Positions 9,213-17,202 of a stretch of 23,339 nt of DNA are shown piece by piece (position 1 is the stretch's first letter; the number at the start of each line of letters is the position of its first letter). Source of the stretch: Bacteroidales bacterium UBA2716 (lineage in GTDB: Bacteria > Bacteroidota > Bacteroidia > Bacteroidales > UBA932); the NCBI GenBank assembly GCA_002354005.1, contig DEKS01000001.1, positions 1 to 23,339 of the forward strand, written 5' to 3'. The notes below the pieces were generated by a model, which saw nothing but the letters and a program-made list of their open reading frames with translations, searched no databases and was not told the origin of the DNA. The translations under genes were made by a program, and so were the position numbers.

Positions 9213-12200
9213 TTAGAAGGAAACATTGAGACCCATCGTCACGTTGGTAGGGATAGGATAGCCGAAGTTCGGGTTCTCGGGATCTACGCCGGTGAACTTG
9301 CTGCTTCTGATGGTGAGCAGGTTCTGGGCCGATACGTACACTCTCAGGCGGCTCATGTGCAGGGTTTCGCACACGCGTTTGGAGAAGTTGTAGCCCACCT
9401 GGATGTTGCGCAGTTTGGCAAAGGAGCCGTCTTCCACAAAGTAGGAAGACACGCGCTTTTCGTTGTTGTTGTCCATGGTGCTCACGGCCGGGATGTTGGA
9501 AGCCATGTTGGAGGGGCTCCAGGCATCCAGGATGCGGCGGCCCTTGTTCAGGTTGGAGATGTTCAGGCCGCTCCAGATGTCGGTCTGCTTCTTGAAGTCG
9601 CTGATTACATCTACGCCCTGGACACCCTGCCAGAACATGGTGAGGTCAAAATTCTTGTACTGCAGGTAGATATTCAGACCCCAGGTGAAGGCCGGAACAG
9701 GGGAGTAAATCCACTTCTGGTCCTTTTCGTTGATGATGCCGTCGCCGTTGAGGTCTTTCCAGCGGATGCGGCCCAGGCCTGCGCCATTCTGAAGGGCATG
9801 ATTGTCAATTTCTTCCTGGCTCTTGAAGATGCCGTCGTACACATAACCGACCTGTGCACCCATCGGGTGGCCCACAACGCTCTCCACGCCGTTTCCGCCG
9901 AAGGTACCGGCAGCGGCAATGGTGTCGGGCAGTTTGGTTACCTTATTGTCATAGGTGCCGATATTGCCGGCAAGGTCGTACTGGAAGTCGCCTACCTCAC
10001 CGCGGTAGCCAATGTTGAATTCCAGACCTTTGTTGTCCATGGCACCGGCGTTGATCCACTGGGAGGCGCCTTCACCCATGACACCGATACCGGGCATGTA
10101 CACCAGAATGTCGGTGGTCTTCTTGTAGTAAGCTTCGAAGGAACCGTAGAGGGCGCTCTTGAACATGGCAAAGTCCAAACCGACGTTGGTCTGCGTGGTG
10201 GTTTCCCATTTCAGGTTGTCGTTGCCGAGCTGGTTGCGCTTGAAGCCGCTGGGCAGCGTTTTGCCGCCGTTGGTGCCTTCAATGTCGTAGCTGGTACCGT
10301 AGCTCTGTCCGCCAAAGCCGGCCTCGCCGTAGTTACTCTCATACAGGGTGTAACGGGCAATGTTGGAAATTTCCTGGTTACCGGTCTGACCCCAGCTTGC
10401 GCGGATTTTCAGGTTCTCCAGCCAGGTGGCGTCTTCCATGAAGGATTCTTTGTCAATTCTCCAACCCAGGGAGACGGAAGGGAACAGACCGAAGCGGTTG
10501 TTACGGCCGAAGCGGCTGGAACCGTCGTAACGGACTGTTACGCTGGCCAGATAGCGGTCTGCGAAGTTGTAGTTGGCTTTTCCGAAGAAGGAAACCAGGG
10601 TGAATCCACCGCCGCCTCCATAGGCTTCTGCCTCGCCTACAGCAGCGCTGGGCCACATGTAGTCGGGATTCAGGACGGCGAAGTCGTAGGCCTTGCCGCT
10701 GAACCAGGTATCCTTTTCACGGTTGATTTCCGTACCCAGGAGGAAGTCGGCGCGGTGCTTGCCAATCTCCATATTATAGGTAGCGACGGCATTCCACATC
10801 CACTTGAGCCAGTGCTCCTGCTTGCCTTCCACGGCATTGGTAGGGTTGGCCACGGTACCTTCCGTTACGGGATAGGTGAAGATGCGCTGCTCTTTCTGGG
10901 CATAGTCGATACCAAAGGTGGTCTTGATGTTGAAGCCTTTGAACGGGTTGATGTTCAGGAAAGCGTCACCAAACATTCTCCAGTAGGAGTAACGGTTGTC
11001 GGAGTTGCGTTTGAGGCGGGCGAGGGGGTTCTCGCGGTCGGCGTAGCCGCCTACAGGACCGGCGAACTCACCGTCGGTGGTGTAAACGGGGATGGACGGG
11101 TTGAACTGGAGCACGTTCTCCAGGAATCCGCCGGGAGCCTGCACTTCGGAGGTGCGGTTCACGGTGAAGTGTTCGCCGATGGTCACAATGTGACGGTCGC
11201 CAATTTTCAGGAGCTTGTAGTCCGTGTTGATACGGGCGCTCAGACGGGAGAAGTCGGAGTATTTGATAATACCGTCGTTCTTATAATAACCCAGGGAGAA
11301 GAAGGAGTTTCCGCGTTCGGAACCGTTGCTCAGCGAGAGGTTGTACTGCTGGATGATACCGGTGCGGGTGGTTTCCTTGAACCAGTCGGTGTCGCTGGCG
11401 GGCGTTTTGCCGGCGGCATCCAGGTATTTGTTCATTTTCACGCTGTTCAGGGACGGATTGCCGCTGGCATCGTAGCCCCAGTCGTACACATAACCCAAGG
11501 CGTTCATGTTGGGGTTCAGGCCGTCATTCACATAGCCCTGCCACATCACACGGCCGAATTCCTCGGCGTTGAGCACCTGCATGCGGTTCATGTAGGTTTG
11601 TGCAGCGACGCTGGCGTCGAAGTCCACTTTTACCTTGCCGTCCTTGCCCCGCTTGGTGGTGATGATGATCACACCGTTGGCGGCGCGGCTACCGTAAATG
11701 GAAGCGGAGGCGGCGTCTTTCAGCACCTGGATGCTCTCAATATCGTTACCGTTGAGTTCATGCATGCCGGCCTTGGTTGGTACACCGTCGATGATGTACA
11801 GCGGGTCGTTGTCGTTCAGGGTGCCGATACCACGGATGCGCACGGTGGCTGCACCGGAAGGGGAACCGTCAGCCGTGATGTTCATGCCCGGGACACGTCC
11901 CTGGAGGGCTTTCACGGGGTTGTTCTCGTTCTGCTTGGCCAGGTCTTCCGTATTCACGGTGGAGATGGCGCCGGTGAGGTCGGCCTTGCGCTGAACGGTA
12001 TAACCGGTGACCACCACTTCATTCAGAAGCTGGGAGTCTTCATCCATCACCACAGACATCTGCGCCTGGGCGGGGAGTTCCAGCGTGGTGTAACCGATAG
12101 AGGAGAAGACCAGGACGGCTCCTTCTTTCACCGTGAGGGTGAAGTTGCCGTCAAAGTCCGTTGTTGTACCGTTGGTGGTACCCTTTTCCATGACTGCGGC

Positions 12201-12323
12201 GCCAATGACACCGTAGCCGTCGGTCGAAGAGGTTACCACACCGGTAACCGTAATCTGCTGGGCGAAGGCGGTAAAGCCGGCCAGCAGGAGGACCGAAAGT
12301 AAAATTGACTTGAGTTTGAACAT
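9213..12323 (-). CDS. SusC-like TonB-dependent outer-membrane oligosaccharide transporter
   Basis: A 1036-residue TonB-dependent receptor, first gene of the fructan operon. The start at 12323 gives a proper signal peptide (MFKLKSILLSVLLLAGFTAFAQ). The open frame continues upstream to 12596, but that part is polar and crosses the promoter. Residues 24-95 form the carboxypeptidase-regulatory-like domain typical of SusC. Then come NEVVVTGY (101-108), the plug domain with VRIRG (161-165) and PLYIIDGVPT, the motif YGSRAANGVIIITTK (210-224), and a long beta-barrel ending in an aromatic strand (VTMGLNVSF). It forms the import channel for fructan oligosaccharides with the SusD-like lid, powered by TonB. 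Transcription probably starts near 12369 from a TATATTTG box and depends on an activator. Confidence 0.96.
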   Translation of the reverse strand: MFKLKSILLSVLLLAGFTAFAQQITVTGVVTSSTDGYGVIGAAVMEKGTTNGTTTDFDGNFTLTVKEGAVLVFSSIGYTTLELPAQAQMSVVMDEDSQLLNEVVVTGYTVQRKADLTGAISTVNTEDLAKQNENNPVKALQGRVPGMNITADGSPSGAATVRIRGIGTLNDNDPLYIIDGVPTKAGMHELNGNDIESIQVLKDAASASIYGSRAANGVIIITTKRGKDGKVKVDFDASVAAQTYMNRMQVLNAEEFGRVMWQGYVNDGLNPNMNALGYVYDWGYDASGNPSLNSVKMNKYLDAAGKTPASDTDWFKETTRTGIIQQYNLSLSNGSERGNSFFSLGYYKNDGIIKYSDFSRLSARINTDYKLLKIGDRHIVTIGEHFTVNRTSEVQAPGGFLENVLQFNPSIPVYTTDGEFAGPVGGYADRENPLARLKRNSDNRYSYWRMFGDAFLNINPFKGFNIKTTFGIDYAQKEQRIFTYPVTEGTVANPTNAVEGKQEHWLKWMWNAVATYNMEIGKHRADFLLGTEINREKDTWFSGKAYDFAVLNPDYMWPSAAVGEAEAYGGGGGFTLVSFFGKANYNFADRYLASVTVRYDGSSRFGRNNRFGLFPSVSLGWRIDKESFMEDATWLENLKIRASWGQTGNQEISNIARYTLYESNYGEAGFGGQSYGTSYDIEGTNGGKTLPSGFKRNQLGNDNLKWETTTQTNVGLDFAMFKSALYGSFEAYYKKTTDILVYMPGIGVMGEGASQWINAGAMDNKGLEFNIGYRGEVGDFQYDLAGNIGTYDNKVTKLPDTIAAAGTFGGNGVESVVGHPMGAQVGYVYDGIFKSQEEIDNHALQNGAGLGRIRWKDLNGDGIINEKDQKWIYSPVPAFTWGLNIYLQYKNFDLTMFWQGVQGVDVISDFKKQTDIWSGLNISNLNKGRRILDAWSPSNMASNIPAVSTMDNNNEKRVSSYFVEDGSFAKLRNIQVGYNFSKRVCETLHMSRLRVYVSAQNLLTIRSSKFTGVDPENPNFGYPIPTNVTMGLNVSF

Positions 12324-12374
12324 ATAATAGTGGTTAAGTAGTTCCGTGTCCGGGTGCAGTGGTTTTTGCGCTCG

Positions 12375-12382
12375 CAAATATA
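12375..12382 (-). promoter_or_regulatory. -7 box of the fructan operon promoter
   Basis: On the minus strand this reads TATATTTG, a full match to the Bacteroides -7 consensus TAnnTTTG. It predicts a transcript start near 12369 and a leader of about 45 nt before susC. At the expected -33 distance (about 12402-12407) the minus strand reads TGGG rather than TTTG. The nearest TTG is only 14 bp away. A weak -33 region fits a promoter that needs an activator. Confidence 0.6.
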
Positions 12383-12411
12383 AGGTGTAATTCTGGCAAC
12401 CCCCAGCGCGG

Positions 12412-12448
12412 GATGTTTCATTTGATGCAACAGATGTTTCATTGCAAC
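12412..12448 (-). promoter_or_regulatory. Tandem repeat, candidate operator for the fructan regulator
   Basis: On the plus strand two copies lie one base apart: GATGTTTCATTTGATGCAAC (12412-12431) and GATGTTTCATTGCAAC (12433-12448). They are identical except for four extra bases (TGAT) in the first. They lie about 30-66 bp upstream of the TATATTTG box, the usual position for a transcription activator. Direct repeats are what AraC-type output domains of hybrid two-component regulators commonly bind. That this one is bound by the regulator at the operon end is inferred. Confidence 0.5.
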
Positions 12449-12482
12449 ATTTTTTGCAGGATATGCACGGATAATCAGTCCC

Positions 12483-12513
12483 TTGCGAATCCGCGCGCAA
12501 AATCGTATCTTTG
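12483..12513 (+). promoter_or_regulatory. ruvC promoter (-33 TTG, -7 TATCTTTG)
   Basis: TATCTTTG at 12506-12513 matches TAnnTTTG exactly, with TTG at 12483-12485, 20 bp upstream, the usual spacing. Only nine bases separate the -7 box from the ruvC ATG, so the mRNA would have almost no leader. This also excludes the TTG codon at 12511 as start, since it lies inside the -7 box. Confidence 0.65.
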
Positions 12514-12522
12514 TGCCGCTTT

Positions 12523-13077
12523 ATGGAACGCGTCATTCTTGGCATAGACCCGGGAACCCAGCTTTTGGGTTTTGGCATCATCCGCGTAGAGGGCAAAAAG
12601 GCCTCCTACGTGGACATGGGCGTGCTGGATTTGCGGAAAGATCCGGATGCCTATACCAAACTCCAGTCCATTTACGAATGCATCAGCGAGGTGTGCCGCA
12701 ATTACCACCCCACGGAGCTGGCCATCGAGAGCCCCTTCTACGGAAAAAATGCGCAGGTGGTCCTCAAACTGGGCCGCGCGCAGGGAGCCGCCATCCTGGC
12801 TGCCAAGGAGTATGGCGTGGCCGATGTCACCGAGTACGCTCCCCGCAAAGCCAAGGAGGCCATTGTGGGCAACGGCGCCGCCTCCAAGGAGCAGGTGCAG
12901 CTCATGCTGGAAAAGACGCTGGGCGTCAAGCTGGAAAGCAAGCACCTGGATGCCACGGATGCCCTGGCCATCGCCCTGTGTCATCACTTCGAGACCTCCC
13001 GCCCCGTCGCCGTCCCCAAAGGCAAGGGCGGATGGGAACAGTTCCTGAAAGAACATCCGGAAAGAATTTCCAAATAG
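12523..13077 (+). CDS. ruvC: Crossover junction endodeoxyribonuclease RuvC
   Basis: The Holliday-junction resolvase, 184 residues, acting with RuvAB in recombination repair. The RNase H-like fold is clear: GIDPGTQLLGFG (7-18) with Asp9, LAIESPF (66-72) with Glu69, and HLDATDALAIALCH (141-154) with Asp143 and Asp146. These four acidic residues correspond to the E. coli catalytic set (Asp7, Glu66, Asp138, Asp141). I start at ATG 12523 because MERVILGIDPG is the normal N-terminus and the promoter lies just before it. It is transcribed divergently from the fructan operon and has no functional link to it. The next gene on the same strand begins 54 bp later, so co-transcription is possible. Confidence 0.97.
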   Translation: MERVILGIDPGTQLLGFGIIRVEGKKASYVDMGVLDLRKDPDAYTKLQSIYECISEVCRNYHPTELAIESPFYGKNAQVVLKLGRAQGAAILAAKEYGVADVTEYAPRKAKEAIVGNGAASKEQVQLMLEKTLGVKLESKHLDATDALAIALCHHFETSRPVAVPKGKGGWEQFLKEHPERISK

Positions 13078-13131
13078 GATTAAACTTGGACGCCGGGAAG
13101 GTGTCAAAAGAAGGTTAGTATAAAAGAACTT

Positions 13132-16131
13132 ATGGTTAGAAAATTTGTTGCGGCCCTCGCCGGCCTGTTTGTGGCCTTTGCGTTGAGCGCGCAGAATCAC
13201 AAGATTACCCTCCAGTTGCAGGATGCCACCAATGCGGAACCTGTTGGTTTTGCCACCGTTTCGCTTACCCCGGAAAAGGGACAGCCCAAATATACGCTGT
13301 CGGACGGGGACGGCCATGCCCTCCTGGAGAAGGTGAAAAGCGGCAAATACACCCTCAAGGCGGAAATCATGGGCTACAAGACCTATGTCAAGGCGCTGGA
13401 GGTAAAGGCCGATGTCAACCTCGGCATCGTCAAGCTGGAACAGGACCAGCAGGTGCTGGATGCCGCCTCGGTGAGCGCCGTGGGCAACCCCGTGGTCATC
13501 AAGAAGGATACGGTGGAGTACAACGCATCGTCCTTCAAAATCAGCGACGACAACATGCTGGTGGACCTGCTGAAGAAGCTCCCGGGCATCGAGGTGTCCG
13601 AGGACGGCACCATCACCTCCAACGGAGAAACCATCTCCAAGATTACCATTGCCGGTAAAACCTTCTTCCTGGACGACCCTCAGCTGGCTTCGCAGAACAT
13701 CCCCGCCAAACTCATCGAGAAGGTGAAAGTGGTGAAGAAGAAGAGCGAGCAGGCAGAGTTTACGGGCATTGACGACGGCGAAGAAGAAACCGTGATTGAC
13801 CTTTCCGTGAAAAGGGGCATGATGAACGGCCTGTTTGGCAATGCCATGGTGGGCGGCGGTGTGGACCTGCCCGCTGCCGGTGGCACGTATGCACCCCGCT
13901 GGCAGGCGGCGGCCATGGGCGGCCGCTTTGCGGAGGACAGCCAAATCAGCGTCATCCTCAACGGCAACAACACCAACAACCGCGGGTTCAACGACCTCTC
14001 CGGTTCCATGATGAACTCCATGATGGGCGGCGGTGGCGGCATGGGCCGTATGGGCGGCGGCGGAAACTGGGGCCGATCCAACGGCATCACCACGTCCTGG
14101 ATGGGTGGTGTCAACGGTAACTGGGACCTGTTTGACAAGAAGATGGCCCTGGCTAGCAACTACCTCTATAACGGTTCCATCGTGGACGTTACCCAGAACG
14201 CCTATAAAGAGACTTATCTGACCGATGGCAGCACGCTGTATTCGGACACGGACGGCAAGAGCCACCGCTTCACGGACGGCCACCGCTTTGGCATGCGCCT
14301 GGAGCACAAGTTCAGCGAGAACACCTCCATCCTGTTCCAGCCGCAGTTCAACTTTGGCCGGGGCAGCTACCTGGAGCAAACCGTGTTCGACACCTGGAAA
14401 GATGTCAAGAGCAACCGCACCAACAACGGTTTCACCAACAACTCCGGTAACAACCGGAACTTCCAGACGCGCGGTTTCCTGCTGTTCCGCCAGCGCCTGG
14501 GCATGCCCGGCCGCACCATCAGCGCCAATGTGGACTGGAACATCTCCAACAACAACCTGTGGGGCTACAACCAGTCGCTCACCAATTCGGAGTACGTAGA
14601 TCTGGAGCCCCAGGTGGAGGAAGTTGTGAACCAGCGGATAGACCAAAGTTCCAAGAGCCGCAGCGTAGGCGGCCGTCTGGTGTATACGGAGCCGCTGGGC
14701 AGCAATTTCTACTTGGAAGGCAGCTACAACATCCGCTGGTCCCAGAGCGAGACCGTAAAGGATGTGTACAACAGCGCCAATCCGTTCGACTACTGGCAGG
14801 GGATTCCCACCCTCAGCACCATTTTCATGAACTACCAGCCGTCGGCCATCAATCCCATCACCGGCGACACGGACCTGGAATGGAAGGACCCCAGTTACAG
14901 CAACCAAATCACCAACCGCAGCCTCACGCAGAACATCGGCGCGGCGGTGATGTACCAGAACGACAAGTTGCGTGCACAGTTAGGTGCAGCGGCCATCCCT
15001 ACCAATACCTATAATTATACCAACGGCAAAACGTATACGGACAAGCGCTGGAACTTCTCGCCGCGCGCCATGCTGTTCTACGACTTCACGGACAATTCCA
15101 ACATCCGCCTGTTCTATTGGGGACGGAGCGCACAGCCTTCCACCAGCCAGCTCATGCCTGTTCTGGACAATTCCAACCCGCTGAGCATGGCGCTGGGTAA
15201 CCCGTACCTGACGCCGTACTTCAGCCACAGCCTGCGTTCGGACATTGAGTTCTCCAACAAGAAAACCTTCTTTACCGCCCGTGTGCACCTGGAAGGCGGC
15301 GCCGTGCAGAATCCCATCGTGAACGCCATGTGGTACGATGTGAACGGCCGCCAGTATTCGTTCCCCGTGAATGGCCGGAATTCGTACAATGCCAATGTGC
15401 GGCTCATGATTAACGCCCCTATTGCCAAGAGCGGCTTCTCCATTTCCAATATGACCAACGCCAGCTATTCCAAGAGCGGCAGCTACATTGGCGCGTCGCA
15501 GTTGGACATGACCGGCTATTGGGATGGCGAAGACTTCAACTATGCCAAGTTCCACCAGCATTATTTTGTGGACAACACCGAGCAGTGGGCTAAGGACTTC
15601 CTGTCCAACGACACCCGTTCGCTCAGTATCACGGAGCGTCTCCGCGCCACGTACCGGAACGACTTCCTTGAGGTGATTGTGAGTGGCCGCACCCGGTTCA
15701 ACAAGCCTTGGTACACGGTGCAAAACGCTGTGGCCGCCACCTGGAACAACCAGGTAGAGGGTTCCATCAAGTGGACCATCGGCAAGAGCGGAGTAGAACT
15801 TGCTACGGATGCCAACTACAACTGGTACAACGGTTACACCTCCGCTCCGCCGGCACAGTTCATCTGGAATGCGAGCGTCTCTACGCCCCTTTTCAAGCGC
15901 CGGGCCACGCTGGCCTTAAAGGCCTACGACATCCTGAACCGCGCCAAGAACCTCACGGTGAGCGACACCGCCAACTATCACCAGGAGGTGCTCAACAACA
16001 CCCTGGGCCGTTACATCATGCTTTCCTTCACCTACCGCTTCGGGAACTTCGGTGAGGCCGGCAAGCAAATGCGCGCCCGCATGGGCCAGGGCGGTCCCGG
16101 CGGTCCTGGTGGCGGTCGCCGTCCGTTCTAG
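13132..16131 (+). CDS. Outer-membrane beta-barrel protein with carboxypeptidase-like N-terminal domain (TonB-receptor-related)
   Basis: A 999-residue outer-membrane protein. Residues 1-20 are a signal peptide (AFALSAQ). Residues 24-103 form a carboxypeptidase-regulatory-like beta-sandwich (PVGFATVSL ... GYKTYVKALEV). Residues 105-230 resemble a plug (KKDTVEYNASSFKI, LLKKLPGIEVSEDGTI, VIDLSVKRG), followed by a long barrel with many Tyr/Asn/Trp strands ending in YIMLSFTYRFGNF. This is the layout of the Bacteroidota family described as outer membrane beta-barrel protein (OMP_b-brl_3), related to TonB-dependent receptors. Two low-complexity parts stand out: a Met/Gly-rich segment (291-312) and a Gly/Pro tail (about 985-996). 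No SusD partner or enzyme lies beside it, so the substrate is unknown. It ends in an apparently complete C-terminus just before a dispersed repeat. Confidence 0.88.
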   Translation: MVRKFVAALAGLFVAFALSAQNHKITLQLQDATNAEPVGFATVSLTPEKGQPKYTLSDGDGHALLEKVKSGKYTLKAEIMGYKTYVKALEVKADVNLGIVKLEQDQQVLDAASVSAVGNPVVIKKDTVEYNASSFKISDDNMLVDLLKKLPGIEVSEDGTITSNGETISKITIAGKTFFLDDPQLASQNIPAKLIEKVKVVKKKSEQAEFTGIDDGEEETVIDLSVKRGMMNGLFGNAMVGGGVDLPAAGGTYAPRWQAAAMGGRFAEDSQISVILNGNNTNNRGFNDLSGSMMNSMMGGGGGMGRMGGGGNWGRSNGITTSWMGGVNGNWDLFDKKMALASNYLYNGSIVDVTQNAYKETYLTDGSTLYSDTDGKSHRFTDGHRFGMRLEHKFSENTSILFQPQFNFGRGSYLEQTVFDTWKDVKSNRTNNGFTNNSGNNRNFQTRGFLLFRQRLGMPGRTISANVDWNISNNNLWGYNQSLTNSEYVDLEPQVEEVVNQRIDQSSKSRSVGGRLVYTEPLGSNFYLEGSYNIRWSQSETVKDVYNSANPFDYWQGIPTLSTIFMNYQPSAINPITGDTDLEWKDPSYSNQITNRSLTQNIGAAVMYQNDKLRAQLGAAAIPTNTYNYTNGKTYTDKRWNFSPRAMLFYDFTDNSNIRLFYWGRSAQPSTSQLMPVLDNSNPLSMALGNPYLTPYFSHSLRSDIEFSNKKTFFTARVHLEGGAVQNPIVNAMWYDVNGRQYSFPVNGRNSYNANVRLMINAPIAKSGFSISNMTNASYSKSGSYIGASQLDMTGYWDGEDFNYAKFHQHYFVDNTEQWAKDFLSNDTRSLSITERLRATYRNDFLEVIVSGRTRFNKPWYTVQNAVAATWNNQVEGSIKWTIGKSGVELATDANYNWYNGYTSAPPAQFIWNASVSTPLFKRRATLALKAYDILNRAKNLTVSDTANYHQEVLNNTLGRYIMLSFTYRFGNFGEAGKQMRARMGQGGPGGPGGGRRPF

Positions 16132-16133
16132 CT

Positions 16134-16160
16134 TGTCATTCTGAGCGAAGCGAAGAATCT
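16134..16160 (+). repeat. Dispersed short repeat, copy A (TGTCATTCTGAGCGAAGCGAAGAATC type)
   Basis: The motif TGTCA...GAGCGAAG...GAAGAATC fills almost the whole gap between the convergent stop codons of the beta-barrel gene (16131) and rluD (16159-16161), overlapping the latter by two bases. It belongs to a well-known type of short intergenic repeat that reads as FASLRMT in one frame of the opposite strand. A second, inverted copy lies at 17162-17189. Confidence 0.7.
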
Positions 16161-17202
16161 ACATGGAGGCTGTGTACAGTCTCCATTTTTCAATGAGTGC
16201 GGCCATATCCGCGGGGAGGGGCGCCTCAAAGTGGAGGCGCTGCCCGGTAACGGGGTGAGTGAAGCCCAGTGTGCGGGCATGCAGCGCCTGGCGCGGGCAA
16301 AGGGCAAAACAATTCTGAATAAACTGCTTATACTTGGCATAGATGGTGCCCTGGCGAATCTCGGAGCCGCCGTAGCGCTCGTCGTTAAAGAGGGGATGGC
16401 CCGTGGAGGCCATGTGTACGCGAATCTGGTGGGTGCGTCCGGTTTCCAGGCGGCATTCCACCACGGTAATAAAGCCAAAACGCTCCAGCACCCGCCAGTG
16501 CGTTACGGCCCATTTCCCCTTGTCAGGGTCGTCGTACACGCGGAACCGCAGGCGGTCGTTCGGGTCCCGGCCGATGGTGCCGGAAATGGTTCCCTCGTCC
16601 TCCGTGATGTTGCCCCATACCACGGCCGTATACACCCGGTCGATGGAATGGACAAAGAACTGGTCTGCCAGGTTGAGCTGGGCCGGTGGGTTTTTCGCTA
16701 CTACCAGCAGGCCGCTGGTATCTTTGTCTATCCGGTGTACCAGCACGCCCATGCGCTCATCCTCCACGTCCGGAGACAGATGCAGGTAGTAGGCGAGGGC
16801 GTTCACCAGCGTGCCGTTGTAGTTCCCATGTCCGGGATGCACCACCATGCCGGCGGGCTTGTTCACCACCAGTACGTCTGCGTCTTCATAGACAATGTCC
16901 AGGGGAATGTTTTCCGGGAGAATCTCCGTGCCGCGGCGCTCGTACGGCATCACAAACTTTACAACGTCGCACGGGCGCACAATGTAGTTGGCTTTTACCA
17001 CTTTGTCGTTCACCAGCACGTAGCCCAGCTTGATGGCCTGCTGCACGCGGTGGCGGGAAGTGTCTTCCTGGTGGGTGGCAATGAATTTGTCTATCCGGAG
17101 CGGCTCCTGCCCTTTGTCTACCAGAAGGCGGAAGTGCTCGAACATTTCGTCCGTGGTGGGCGATTCCTCGACTTCGCTCGGGGTGACAGGAGCGTCTATC
17201 AT
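16159..17202 (-). CDS. rluD: RluA-family 23S rRNA pseudouridine synthase (RluD-like)
   Basis: A 347-residue enzyme that isomerises uridines in rRNA. An S4-type RNA-binding domain spans about 33-85 (LRIDKFIATHQEDTSRHRVQ ... YVLVNDK). The catalytic domain has VNKPAGMVVHPG (113-124), HRIDKDTSGLLVVAK (156-170, catalytic Asp159) and GRTHQIRVHMASTGHP (255-270). The ATG at 17202 overlaps the stop of the PASTA gene as ATGA, which favours this start; the next in-frame ATG, at 17145 (M20), gives a start closer to the conserved part. Residues 6-14 (VTPSEVEES) are encoded by a dispersed repeat. The RluD assignment within the RluA family (RluA/C/D) rests on length, the S4 domain and its usual place beside the PASTA protein in Bacteroidota. 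Confidence 0.9.
   Translation of the reverse strand: MIDAPVTPSEVEESPTTDEMFEHFRLLVDKGQEPLRIDKFIATHQEDTSRHRVQQAIKLGYVLVNDKVVKANYIVRPCDVVKFVMPYERRGTEILPENIPLDIVYEDADVLVVNKPAGMVVHPGHGNYNGTLVNALAYYLHLSPDVEDERMGVLVHRIDKDTSGLLVVAKNPPAQLNLADQFFVHSIDRVYTAVVWGNITEDEGTISGTIGRDPNDRLRFRVYDDPDKGKWAVTHWRVLERFGFITVVECRLETGRTHQIRVHMASTGHPLFNDERYGGSEIRQGTIYAKYKQFIQNCFALCPRQALHARTLGFTHPVTGQRLHFEAPLPADMAALIEKWRLYTASM
17162..17189 (-). repeat. Dispersed short repeat, copy B, inside the 5' end of rluD
   Basis: On the minus strand it reads TGTCACCCCGAGCGAAGTCG followed by AGGAATC. It shares TGTCA, GAGCGAAG and the GA-GAATC end with copy A at 16134-16160. The two copies are in opposite orientation and bracket rluD. 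This copy is in frame and adds residues VTPSEVEES to the protein. Confidence 0.65.

Noticed and set aside
9200..9226. Earlier start for the SusD-like gene at 9226
   Set aside because: It overlaps the SusC coding end and places nine polar residues before the lipoprotein signal. The ATG at 9199 is better.
9060..12302. A 1080-codon open frame opposite the SusC gene, plus strand
   Set aside because: It mirrors the true gene's codon pattern: TTA, CTA and TCA codons are rare in the sense strand, so stops are rare in the antisense strand. The product is rich in Val, Gly and His with no family motif or signal.
12324..12596. Upstream extension of the SusC reading frame
   Set aside because: The extension has no signal peptide and would run through the -7 box, the operator repeats and into the start of ruvC. 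The ATG at 12323 gives a clean signal peptide.
12475..14907. An 810-codon open frame on the minus strand opposite ruvC and the beta-barrel gene
   Set aside because: Antisense to two well-supported genes, crosses both, and has no recognisable domain. Same composition effect as above.
16128..16478. A minus-strand frame ending in FASLRMTS
   Set aside because: The ending is the translated dispersed repeat and the rest is an out-of-frame reading of rluD.
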